Of a stretch of DNA of 64,000 nucleotides, positions 16,316-24,245 are shown piece by piece. The first letter of the stretch is position 1, and every line of letters starts with the position of its first letter. Both the position numbers and the translations under genes were made by a program. Origin of the DNA: Gardnerella vaginalis 1500E (lineage in GTDB: Bacteria > Actinomycetota > Actinomycetes > Actinomycetales > Bifidobacteriaceae); NCBI RefSeq assembly GCF_000263595.1, contig NZ_ADES01000001.1, positions 142,623 through 206,622 of the forward strand, written 5' to 3'. Under the pieces are notes generated by a model. It did not search any database. It saw only the letters and a list, made by a program, of their open reading frames with translations, and was not told where the DNA came from.

Positions 16316-17088
16316 AAAATACAAGTTCTGTTAGTAAAGAAAATAAAAAGCGTAATCGTATTACTTTTGCAAAAATATTAGAATCTTTTGTGCTTCTATG
16401 TTTAGCAGCAGTTATTGCCACAGTAACTTTAAGTGGACAGTACACGCTTTTTACCACTCCTCGAGCGTTCATATATTTGATAATTGCAGCCGTCCTGCTT
16501 TTAGTTTTAGCATTTTGTGCCGCGTTGGGATGGTTTGATGTTTCTGCACGAGATTCTTGGAAAATGCTAGTTTCTTTAGCACTTCCTGCTCTGCTAATTA
16601 TTATTCCGCTGCAGTCGTCGCAAAGATTTAGCGCTGGCGGTTTTGACCGTTATGCAGGAGGCAGGGCTATTGCTATTCGAAGCCACAATTCGAAACTTTT
16701 TGGGTTGAGTGAAAAATCTCGTGAAATAAAAGTAAAAAACGATGATTTCGGCTTATGGTATGACGAAATCGACCATAATATTTCAAAATATGAAGGCTAT
16801 ACGGTTATGATTACAGGGTTTGTAAGTCGTGATACTACTTTAGGAGCAAATCAGTTTCGTTTATCTCGTCAACTCATGTCTTGCTGCATTCTAGATATGT
16901 CTCCTTTTGGTTTAGTTGCAAACTATAAAAATGCCAACAAACTTCACGAACATGAGTGGGTTATGCTTCGCGCCCGCGTTTCTAGGGGGAGCATAGGAGT
17001 TAAAGGATACCAACGTTTCGGTGTTGTACTAAAAGTTATATCGTTAAAATCTGCTAAAGCGCCAACTGGATATTTTTACCGTCCGTAA
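16312..17088 (+). CDS. TIGR03943-type permease partner protein
   Basis: The 258-residue product has three hydrophobic segments near the N-terminus (about 20-105). A soluble outer domain follows with a motif like YEGYTVMITGFV and a Cys-Cys pair (MSCCILDM). Proteins of this kind occur beside YraQ-type permeases (YcgQ next to YcgR in Bacillus) and are thought to form a complex with them. The start at 16312 overlaps the permease stop (ATGA). Function and substrate remain unknown; co-transcription with a zinc enzyme gives a weak hint of metal handling. Confidence 0.78.
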   Translation: MKNTSSVSKENKKRNRITFAKILESFVLLCLAAVIATVTLSGQYTLFTTPRAFIYLIIAAVLLLVLAFCAALGWFDVSARDSWKMLVSLALPALLIIIPLQSSQRFSAGGFDRYAGGRAIAIRSHNSKLFGLSEKSREIKVKNDDFGLWYDEIDHNISKYEGYTVMITGFVSRDTTLGANQFRLSRQLMSCCILDMSPFGLVANYKNANKLHEHEWVMLRARVSRGSIGVKGYQRFGVVLKVISLKSAKAPTGYFYRP

Positions 17089-17144
17089 TAATTTTCTACT
17101 AAAGAATTGTTGATATCGCATAGAAGTAAACTAAGATAACAATT

Positions 17145-18440
17145 ATGGCGATTGGTTTTAATATTCTGCTCATCATGATTTTCCTGCTATTCGGATCCGT
17201 GTTTGCGGCAACCGAGTTGGCTTTAGTGAGCTTAAGAAGTTCGCAAATTGATCGCATGGAGCTTCAGGATGCTCGTGGAGCCAGAGTTGCGAAAATTGCG
17301 CGCGACCCTAATACTTTTCTGTCTGCCCTGCAAATTGGCGTAACGCTTTCTGGTTTTCTTTCCGCATCCTTCGGTGAATCTGCGCTAGCTCCTTACGTTG
17401 TGCCTATTGTGTGCTCATGGGGAGTGCCTAAGCATGTTGCAGGCCCGCTTACCACTATTTTCTTAACTCTTATTATTTCGTATTGTTCTATTGTAATTTC
17501 TGAATTAGTGCCGAAGCGTATTGCAATGCAGCGTTCTGAGCAGATTGCGCGAGCTGTTGTGCCGGCGGTAGATATTTTCTCGAAAATTTGCAAGCCTTTA
17601 ATTTGGCTTATTGGTAAGAATACTAACGGTTTTGTGCGCTTGCTTGGATTTGATCCTAATGAAAAAGAAAGCGAAGTTTCTGACGAAGAATTGCGCGTGC
17701 TTGTTAACAGCAATAAGCGTTTAAGTCAGGATGAGCGCAATATTTTGGATGACGTGTTTGATGCTTCGGAAACAATTGTTGCTGAAGTGATGCGCCCGCG
17801 TGCTGACGTGGAATTTTTGGACGGTTCGTTAAGTCTTGAAGAAGCAGCTGCAAAAATTCGTGAGCTTCCGTATTCCAGATACCCTGTTATTGGCAAGGAT
17901 TTTGACGACGTTATTGGTTTTGTACATGTGCGCGATTTGTTGGATGTTAGAGATCCTAACGCAAAAACTGTTGCAGATGTAACTCGCGAAGGAATTAGTC
18001 TTCCTGGAACTTCAAAGCTTTTGCCAAGCCTAGAGCTGCTTCGAAAGCGCGGAATCCACTTGGCTATTGTTATTGACGAATACGGCGGAACTGACGGAAT
18101 TGTAACTCTTGAAGACATGACAGAAGAGTTGGTTGGAGATATTCGCGACGAGTACGATCTGCCTGAAGAATCTGAACAAAGTAATACGAATAAAACAACT
18201 GCTTTTGTAAATGGTGTTGCAAAAATTGATGGCGGTATGACTATTGAAGATTTTGCTGATATTACCGGCATTGAGCTTGAAGATGGCCCTTATGAAACGG
18301 TTGCAGGATACTTTTTGGCGCATACTGGTTCTATGGGAAGCGTTGGAGCTGTTTTGCACGATGCAGACGGCTACGATATGACTGTAACTGCGGTTGATGG
18401 TCGACGTATTGCTACTCTTGAAGTGCGTCGCCGCGCATAA
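17145..18440 (+). CDS. CNNM/HlyC-CorC family membrane protein
   Basis: The 431-residue protein has an N-terminal DUF21 membrane domain (about 1-190, four segments; includes SELVPKRIAMQ), a CBS-domain pair (about 205-330) and a C-terminal CorC_HlyC domain (about 345-428). Members of this family export Mg2+ or other divalent cations and are regulated through the CBS pair by nucleotides. The name hemolysin given to this family is historical. It is probably a separate unit from the permease pair, 56 bases upstream. Confidence 0.9.
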   Translation: MAIGFNILLIMIFLLFGSVFAATELALVSLRSSQIDRMELQDARGARVAKIARDPNTFLSALQIGVTLSGFLSASFGESALAPYVVPIVCSWGVPKHVAGPLTTIFLTLIISYCSIVISELVPKRIAMQRSEQIARAVVPAVDIFSKICKPLIWLIGKNTNGFVRLLGFDPNEKESEVSDEELRVLVNSNKRLSQDERNILDDVFDASETIVAEVMRPRADVEFLDGSLSLEEAAAKIRELPYSRYPVIGKDFDDVIGFVHVRDLLDVRDPNAKTVADVTREGISLPGTSKLLPSLELLRKRGIHLAIVIDEYGGTDGIVTLEDMTEELVGDIRDEYDLPEESEQSNTNKTTAFVNGVAKIDGGMTIEDFADITGIELEDGPYETVAGYFLAHTGSMGSVGAVLHDADGYDMTVTAVDGRRIATLEVRRRA

Positions 18441-18495
18441 TTTAAGCCGTAGCAGTAGAATGTAATAGTAATAAAAAATCTAAGGAAGGATAAAT

Positions 18496-18975
18496 ATGGC
18501 CTTATTGCATATTTTGCCAGGTCTCGACGAGGCGGCCAGTGAAAAGGCTGTTGCTGTTTTGCAGAATCGTTTAAGCCATGAGCAGGAGGCTGCTTTGGTG
18601 CTTAAACATGCTCATTGGAATGTTACTGGCCCAGATTTTATTGCTGTGCACGAAATGCTTGATCCGCAGGTTGCTGAAGTTTTGGCGCAGGCGGATGAAA
18701 CTGCTGAGCGAATTGCAACTTTGGGTGGTTCTCCACTTGGACGCGCAGACGATGTTGTTGCAGCTCGCACATGGAAGCGTTTTGCTTTAACTGGTCGCAA
18801 GTCAACTAAAGAATATTTGCAGGCTCTTATTGAGTATTACAACGATATGATTGCAGACGATCGCAAAGCTATTGCGGAGCTTGACAATCTTGACATTGTG
18901 AGCTCTAACATTATTCAGGATCACGTGCAGCAGCTGGAAAAGTTCCAGTGGTTTATGCGTAGCCATCTTGATTAA
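18496..18975 (+). CDS. dps: Dps-family ferritin-like DNA-protection protein
   Basis: The 159-residue protein has the Dps four-helix bundle pattern. The ferroxidase residues His and Asp/Glu appear in LKHAHWNVTGPDF and in HEMLDPQVAEVLAQADETAER. Dps forms a dodecamer that oxidises and stores Fe2+ with H2O2 and shields DNA. AAGGAAGG precedes the start. The gene stands alone, followed by a terminator. With AhpCF further on, it forms part of the peroxide defence of an organism in which no catalase is seen. Confidence 0.93.
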   Translation: MALLHILPGLDEAASEKAVAVLQNRLSHEQEAALVLKHAHWNVTGPDFIAVHEMLDPQVAEVLAQADETAERIATLGGSPLGRADDVVAARTWKRFALTGRKSTKEYLQALIEYYNDMIADDRKAIAELDNLDIVSSNIIQDHVQQLEKFQWFMRSHLD

Positions 18976-19003
18976 TTAACCTCTGTTTGATTTTTTTGAT
19001 TCA

Positions 19004-19045
19004 AGCCGCAACGTGCCGTTTTCTTTTTATGGCGTGTTGCGGTTT
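19004..19045 (+). terminator. Terminator after dps
   Basis: AAGCCGCAAC pairs with GTTGCGGTTT around an inner T-rich loop. The right arm runs into the -35 box of the tRNA promoter, so terminator and promoter overlap. Confidence 0.5.
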
Positions 19046-19071
19046 GACATTTTCTGTGTCTGTGCTAATGT
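19044..19071 (+). promoter_or_regulatory. Promoter of tRNA-Ile/tRNA-Ala
   Basis: TTGACA (perfect -35), a 16-base spacer and an extended -10 TG-C-TAATGT end 30 bases before the tRNA-Ile gene. Confidence 0.7.
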
Positions 19072-19101
19072 AACTACTTGTATGTTTTAGGCATACAAGT
19101 T

Positions 19102-19175
19102 GGGCCCGTAGCTCAGGTGGTTAGAGCGCATCCCTGATAAGGATGAGGTCGGAGGTTCAAGTCCTCCCGGGCCCA
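19102..19175 (+). tRNA. tRNA-Ile(GAT)
   Basis: The sequence folds as a cloverleaf with a GGGCCCG/CGGGCCC acceptor stem, a GAT anticodon in the loop CTGATAA, and a T-arm GGAGGTTCAAGTCCTCC. CCA is not encoded. Confidence 0.95.
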
Positions 19176-19202
19176 CGATAGAATGGTTACATTCTTTCAA
19201 AT

Positions 19203-19275
19203 GGGGCTATGGCGCAGCTGGTAGCGCATCTGCTTTGCAAGCAGAGGGTCAGGAGTTCGAGTCTCCTTAGCTCCA
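19203..19275 (+). tRNA. tRNA-Ala(TGC)
   Basis: The acceptor stem GGGGCTA/TAGCTCC contains the G3-U70 pair that identifies alanine tRNA. The anticodon is TGC and the T-arm contains GTTCGAGTC. It is 27 bases after tRNA-Ile and is co-transcribed with it. This pair often sits inside rRNA operons, but no rRNA is present here. Confidence 0.95.
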
Positions 19276-19280
19276 CGAGC

Positions 19281-19318
19281 AAGGTTCTGGTTGATTTTTC
19301 AATCAGAACCTTTTGTTT
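19281..19318 (+). terminator. Terminator of the tRNA operon
   Basis: AAGGTTCTGGTTGA pairs with TCAATCAGAACCTT across a TTTT loop, followed by a T-rich stretch. Confidence 0.88.
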
Positions 19319-19545
19319 ATTAATTTATTTTTTGAGTTTGCTTTAGTTTTTATTGTTTAAGCTTGCGTTTATGAGAATGTTTCTCATCAATGCTTATTGG
19401 TACAATAATTACATATAAATAAACATAAGTATCTTTACGCCGTGTATTGAGTGCGCTATTTAAGTTGCGCTCAGTGGGTTAACAAGGCGTGAAATCGTGT
19501 GTTAAACGTCTTAAGCGGTTAACCTGATCAGCGTAAGGAAAGTGT

Positions 19546-21822
19546 ATGCGTAAACTTTTAGCATATTGCCGTCGTGCACCACAATTAACAGTCGTAATTC
19601 TTGCTTTTCCGTTTATTGCGGCTTTGTACTCGTATAATTTGCCTATATTAACTACTTTCTGTGAGCAAATTTCTAATTTTTCGCAGCAAATCTTTGATTT
19701 CTTAAAAATTAATTGCAGTATTTCCATAAGCCTTAGTATCGGAAAAACTATTATTGCTATTCTCGTTTTATATACCAGCCTTATTTCTTTGCATAACATG
19801 ATTAAAAATTTATTGCGCGGAACTTTAGGTATTGATTTGCTAGCTTTTGTTGCATTGCTTGCAACGCTTTTTATTGGTGAGTTCTGGGCAAGTTATTTGA
19901 TTGTTGTAATGGTTTGGACGGGAGAGGCAATTGAAGATTTTGCGCATATGAAAGCTCAGCGCAATCTATCTCTTTTAGTAAGTGCAGCTCCAAAAACTGC
20001 TCATCTTATGACTTTGCCAGGTATTGAGCATGGAATGAATAATAATCAAGCAAATGATGAATCATACGAACCGCCATGTTTGAGTGAAAATCAGTGCAAG
20101 CCTATCTCGTGTGTTTTGTGCCAGCATGCTGAATTTAGAAAAGTAGATGCCACTAATTCTAAGCAATCTAATAGTAGCGAGCAAAATTGCGAAAGCAATT
20201 GCGAAAATAATAACTTGCAAAATTTCAACTGTAAACGAAATAATTGCCCATTTTTGCAAGCGTCTGCAGACGGCGAAATCTCCTCAAATTTGCAGCGTTA
20301 CGCTACAGTTGCAGTTGATGAATTAAAGATTGGAAACGTAATTATTGTGCTTCCTGGCGAAACTGTGCCGGTCGATGGTGAGCTGCTAAGCGGTTCTGCA
20401 ATTTTAGACACAAGTGCTATTAACGGAGAATCTGTTCCTAGAGAAGTCTATGCGGGAGCTTCGGTGCTTTCTGGCTGCGTAAACGGCGGCGTTGTGCTTA
20501 TTATGCGCGTAACCAAGCTGTCTAAAAACTCGCAGTATCAGAAAATCATGCAGCTTGTTGAGTCTGCTAGGTCTTCTAAAGCTGCAGTAGTTAGATTTGC
20601 AGACATGCTATCTGTGCCGTTTACAGTATTATCTTTTGCGATTGCTGGCTTTGCTTGGAGCTTTTCTGGCGACGCATTGCGATTTGCGCAAGTATTGGTT
20701 TTAGCAACCCCATGTCCTCTGCTTATTGCAGTTCCAGTTGCTTGCATGGCTGGTACTGGGCGTTTAGCAAAACTTGGAATTGTTGTTAAAAGTCAGGATG
20801 TGCTTGAGCAATTAAGTCGTGTAACAGACGTATTTTTTGACAAAACTGGCACGTTGACGGTTAAACAGCCGCAAGTTGCAAGAGTTGACGTAGTTGATTC
20901 TATGCAGAAGGCTGATCGCATAGTTATGCTTGCGGGCGTTCTAGAAACTTATTCTCAGCACATACTTGCAGGCGGTATTGCTAAAGCGGGAGCAAAGCTG
21001 TGGGAAAATGCTCACCCATCGTCGGTTCCGCAACTTCCTAGCGTTAGAGAATACCCTGTAGTACACAGTGTTAAAGAAGCTGCAGGCCAGGGTATTCAGG
21101 GCGTTGTGGATGGCATTTTAGTGCGTGTAGGCAGACACAAGTATGTTACAGAGCAAAACACAAATCAAACTATAGGTAAATCTCTTGCAGCAGACGAAAT
21201 GGCAACCTACGTGTCTTTTGACGGCGTGCTGGTAGGAAGAATCGTATTAAAAGACGTGCCGCGCGATAATGCGAAATCAACTATTGCTTTGTTGCGCGCT
21301 TTGGGTGTTAGAACAATAGCAATGCTTACTGGTGACGGTTTACAAGCTGCAACAACCATTGGCAAAAGCGTTGGTATTGATTCTGTGCATGCAGATTTGC
21401 TTCCGCAAGATAAATTAGCGTATGTAAAAAAGCACAATTACAATGCAGCCAAAAATAAGAAAGATTCAACCGTAACCATGATGGTTGGTGACGGAGTAAA
21501 TGATGCCCCTGTGCTTGCAGCTGCAGACATTGGTGTGGCTGTAACGGATGGTACGGATACTGCAGCATCGGAGTGCGCGCAAGTAGTTATTATGAACAAC
21601 AATATTGCGTCAGTTGCTAATGCTGTAAGCGTTGCGAAGCATACAAAACGAGTTATGATACAGTCAGTTTTGCTTGGAATAGGTTTGGCTATTGTAAGCA
21701 TGATTTTAGCTGCTTTTGGTTTCATTCCAGCGGTTATTGGAGCAATGATGCAGGAAATTATTGACGTTATTTCAATTACTTGGGCGTTAACTGCTTTGCG
21801 CTCGCGTGAAAAGATTAAATAA
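19546..21822 (+). CDS. Heavy-metal translocating P1B-type ATPase with Cys/Asn-rich insertion
   Basis: This 758-residue pump has the P1B core: TGEAIEDFA in an early membrane region, the actuator motif NGESVP, the metal-binding TPCPLLIAVP in a membrane helix, the phosphorylation site DKTGTLT (Asp432), and GDGVNDAPVLA. It should export a soft or transition metal. The metal is not certain: CPC occurs in Cu+ and Zn/Cd/Pb pumps. There is no N-terminal HMA domain. Instead the actuator region is interrupted at about 160-250 by an Asn/Cys-rich stretch with Cys178, 184, 189, 192, 215, 219, 229 and 234. This may replace the missing metal sensor domain. No regulator gene is adjacent. Confidence 0.9.
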   Translation: MRKLLAYCRRAPQLTVVILAFPFIAALYSYNLPILTTFCEQISNFSQQIFDFLKINCSISISLSIGKTIIAILVLYTSLISLHNMIKNLLRGTLGIDLLAFVALLATLFIGEFWASYLIVVMVWTGEAIEDFAHMKAQRNLSLLVSAAPKTAHLMTLPGIEHGMNNNQANDESYEPPCLSENQCKPISCVLCQHAEFRKVDATNSKQSNSSEQNCESNCENNNLQNFNCKRNNCPFLQASADGEISSNLQRYATVAVDELKIGNVIIVLPGETVPVDGELLSGSAILDTSAINGESVPREVYAGASVLSGCVNGGVVLIMRVTKLSKNSQYQKIMQLVESARSSKAAVVRFADMLSVPFTVLSFAIAGFAWSFSGDALRFAQVLVLATPCPLLIAVPVACMAGTGRLAKLGIVVKSQDVLEQLSRVTDVFFDKTGTLTVKQPQVARVDVVDSMQKADRIVMLAGVLETYSQHILAGGIAKAGAKLWENAHPSSVPQLPSVREYPVVHSVKEAAGQGIQGVVDGILVRVGRHKYVTEQNTNQTIGKSLAADEMATYVSFDGVLVGRIVLKDVPRDNAKSTIALLRALGVRTIAMLTGDGLQAATTIGKSVGIDSVHADLLPQDKLAYVKKHNYNAAKNKKDSTVTMMVGDGVNDAPVLAAADIGVAVTDGTDTAASECAQVVIMNNNIASVANAVSVAKHTKRVMIQSVLLGIGLAIVSMILAAFGFIPAVIGAMMQEIIDVISITWALTALRSREKIK

Positions 21823-21942
21823 AGCGTTTTAATCTAAGCTTTTTAACGTAAGCATTTTGTAAGACTTAGCAATGCGCTAGTCTAATTAGGAAAGCACTTG
21901 AAGGAAATCTGTGCTTGAAGTCCGCGCATAATGCGCGCAAAA

Positions 21943-21958
21943 ACGGCAAAAGTGCCGT
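21943..21958 (+). promoter_or_regulatory. Small hairpin in the leader of the FprA gene
   Basis: ACGGCA-AAAG-TGCCGT is a perfect 6-bp stem just upstream of the fprA ribosome site, preceded by the GC-rich CGCGCATAATGCGCG. It may affect translation or end the upstream transcript; there is no T-run. Confidence 0.3.
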
Positions 21959-21985
21959 ATTGTATAGTTCAATATGGGGATAATA

Positions 21986-23482
21986 ATGAAAAAAAATAAT
22001 TTAATAGAAAATGTTGCACCAGAAACATCTCAGGCCTCTGAGATTTCTAAAGTGCATGCTCCTGAAGTTAGAATTGCAGTAATTGGTGCAGGACCTGCTG
22101 GAGTGTATTCTTCCGATATTTTCTTGCGACAACTTGCTAAGCGTGGCGAAGAATTAGGACTCGGCACAAGCGCTCGCATTGATCTTTTTGAAAAATTGCC
22201 TGTGCCTTTCGGCTTAGTGCGTTACGGAGTGGCTCCGGATCATCCAAGTATTAAATTTATTGCCGATGCGCTTGAAAAAACTCTTGATAATCCAAATATT
22301 CATCTTTATGCGAATGTTGAATTTGGTAAAGATATTACTTTAGAAGATTTGCTGGCGCGCTACGATGCAGTGCTGTTTGCTACAGGAGCTGTGGAAGATA
22401 GGCCATTGCGGGTTCCAGGTGCTGATTTAGACGGAGTGTACGGAGCTGCAAAATTCGTAGAATGGTACGACGGATACCCAACTAGCAAGCGCACGTGGCC
22501 GCTTGAAGCCAAGGAAGTAGCTGTTATTGGCGGCGGAAATGTGGCAATGGATGTTGCTCGTGAGCTTTTGCGAGATCCTGATTATTTGCGCGCGCATACG
22601 GATATTCCAGATGATGTGTACGAAGGATTGCAGAAAAATCAAACTCAAACCTTGCATTTATTTATTCGCCGAGGCGTAGCTCAAGCGAAATTCTCCGTGC
22701 AAGAATTGCGCGAAATGGAAAAGTTAGCCGGAGTGCAAATTGTTATTAACGAGGACGATTTTGAGCTAGACGATGAAACGATAGAAGTTGCTGGTAACGA
22801 TAAGCTCACGCGCCAAATGGTTGAGGAACTTTTTGCGATTCGAGACATGGCAGAAGACATGGAAGATGGCGGAAACGTTGATTTTGAAGGAAATCCTGCT
22901 AACCGACGTTACGTTATTCATTTCAACTCGGCTCCTGTAGAAATTCTTGGCGAAGATGGGCGTGTGAAAGCAATACGAGTTGAGCGAACTGTAACAAGCG
23001 CGGATGGCACAATGTCTCGCACAGGTGAATTTGAAGATTACGCTGTGCAAGCCGTGTATCATGCTATTGGCTACCATCCTGCTGAGGTTGCAGGCATTGC
23101 TTACGACGAAAAGCGCACGTTGCTCGCGAATAATGATGGTAGAATCGTAACTTCTGCGGAAAATGGTGAGGTGCGCGAACGCTTGTACGCTACAGGCTGG
23201 GCTAAAAGAGGGCCTGTTGGTTTAATTGGTTCTACTAAATCTGACGCGCTTCTTATTGTTGATCGAATGCTCGAAGATTTAGCAAAATCCGGGCTGATTG
23301 CGGAAGATCGTAACGAAAAGTCCATAGATGAGCTGCTTAAATCTCGAGGCGTGAAAGCCATTGATTACGCCGGCTGGAAACGAGTAGATGAGTATGAGCG
23401 TGAAGCTGGTGCTAAAGAGCAACGCGCTCGAAAGAAAGTAGTATCATCCGCGGATCTTATAGCTATTGCCTTAGATTGTTAA
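21986..23482 (+). CDS. fprA: Ferredoxin-NADP+ reductase, FprA (adrenodoxin reductase) type
   Basis: This FAD enzyme moves electrons between NADPH and ferredoxin or flavodoxin in the cytoplasm. The 498-residue product has the FAD fingerprint IGAGPAGVYSSD, the family motif PVPFGLVRYGVAPDHP, and the NADP site GGGNVAMDVAREL. The ATG at 21986 is preferred to the one at 21974 because GGGGA lies just upstream of it. The size agrees with actinobacterial FprA plus a short N-terminal extension. A stem-loop follows the gene. It stands as a single gene. Confidence 0.94.
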   Translation: MKKNNLIENVAPETSQASEISKVHAPEVRIAVIGAGPAGVYSSDIFLRQLAKRGEELGLGTSARIDLFEKLPVPFGLVRYGVAPDHPSIKFIADALEKTLDNPNIHLYANVEFGKDITLEDLLARYDAVLFATGAVEDRPLRVPGADLDGVYGAAKFVEWYDGYPTSKRTWPLEAKEVAVIGGGNVAMDVARELLRDPDYLRAHTDIPDDVYEGLQKNQTQTLHLFIRRGVAQAKFSVQELREMEKLAGVQIVINEDDFELDDETIEVAGNDKLTRQMVEELFAIRDMAEDMEDGGNVDFEGNPANRRYVIHFNSAPVEILGEDGRVKAIRVERTVTSADGTMSRTGEFEDYAVQAVYHAIGYHPAEVAGIAYDEKRTLLANNDGRIVTSAENGEVRERLYATGWAKRGPVGLIGSTKSDALLIVDRMLEDLAKSGLIAEDRNEKSIDELLKSRGVKAIDYAGWKRVDEYEREAGAKEQRARKKVVSSADLIAIALDC

Positions 23483-23499
23483 TCTGCGGTTGTTGTTTG

Positions 23500-23532
23500 C
23501 GCTAGCTGATTGCTGCCGTCAATCAGTTAGCG
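23500..23532 (+). terminator. Stem-loop after fprA
   Basis: CGCTAGCTGATTG pairs with CAATCAGTTAGCG over a 7-base loop, with one G-U pair. The T-run after it is poor, so termination may be partial. Confidence 0.55.
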
Positions 23533-23582
23533 ACCTATTTATGTAATTATTGGCTTAAGTAAGCTTAAGTAAGCATAAGTAT

Positions 23583-23610
23583 TTGCATACTCAATAGCAC
23601 ATGCTAGTCT
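23583..23610 (+). promoter_or_regulatory. Promoter of tRNA-Gly
   Basis: TTGCAT, a 16-base spacer, then an extended -10 TG-C-TAGTCT, 35 bases before the tRNA. Confidence 0.55.
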
Positions 23611-23645
23611 TAAAAAGTTGCATACAATAATTTTGTTTGCAACAT

Positions 23646-23719
23646 GCGGATGTAGTTCATCGGTAGAATGGAAGCTTCCCAAGCTTCAGAGGCGGGTTCG
23701 ACTCCCGTCATCCGCTCCA
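23646..23719 (+). tRNA. tRNA-Gly(CCC)
   Basis: The acceptor stem is GCGGATG/CATCCGC. The anticodon stem GAAGC/GCTTC holds the loop TTCCCAA with anticodon CCC, and the T-arm is CGGGTTCGACTCCCG. CCA is encoded (23717-23719), unlike the Ile, Ala and Leu genes in this window. Confidence 0.95.
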
Positions 23720-23848
23720 CTGTGATGTATAAGTGGAATATGAGGGCGTATTCTAAGAACATCAACAGTTTTATTATGGATATCTATTGACGCGGTGTGC
23801 ATTTTATTCAATAATGGTATAAATTCAGCGCAAAGGAGAAGAAGTATT

Positions 23849-24154
23849 ATGAATATGTTTAAGCGAATTATTAGTGCAATAACTCTATCGTTCATTTTGA
23901 CTGCAGTTCTAACAGCTGCAACAGTAATCATACTTATGTTTACAAAAGGTAGGGAGATGGGTCGTCATCTAGGCCTTTTTGGTAGTGTGTTCTTTGATGC
24001 GCATGAAACAAGTTCAGGGTCTATTATGGTGGGATTTGGATTACAAAACCCATGGATATTAACTTTAATATTTCTAGCTCTATTTGTCTTTTCTCTTGTA
24101 TTTTTTACTATTTTACCTGCATTGCAAAAAAGAAAGAAAATGTTGGAGGCGTGA
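23849..24154 (+). CDS. Small membrane protein, unknown function
   Basis: The start at 23849 follows AAAGGAGAAG at ideal spacing; the open frame extends upstream to 23795 without a ribosome site. The 101-residue product has two hydrophobic segments (about 8-32 and 66-92) and a basic tail (QKRKKM). I do not recognise it. It lies between tRNA-Gly and the surface lipase and ends at a hairpin shared with the convergent gene. Confidence 0.65.
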   Translation: MNMFKRIISAITLSFILTAVLTAATVIILMFTKGREMGRHLGLFGSVFFDAHETSSGSIMVGFGLQNPWILTLIFLALFVFSLVFFTILPALQKRKKMLEA

Positions 24155-24174
24155 TTTTTACACACTTTTAGCCT

Positions 24175-24214
24175 ATAGCCCACCATCTTGGTTGTTTGCA
24201 AGCTGGTGGGCTAT
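24175..24214. terminator. Hairpin between convergent genes
   Basis: ATAGCCCACCA pairs exactly with TGGTGGGCTAT over an 18-base loop. It lies between the small membrane protein gene and the 3' end of the surface lipase, so it can serve both directions; T-runs are modest. Confidence 0.65.
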
Positions 24215-24245
24215 CTAGTATTTAGTATCTAGTTTTTTGCATTAG

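Noticed and set aside
19102..19275. tRNA-Ile and tRNA-Ala as the spacer of an rRNA operon
   Set aside because: The pair has its own promoter and terminator, and no 16S or 23S sequence lies on either side.
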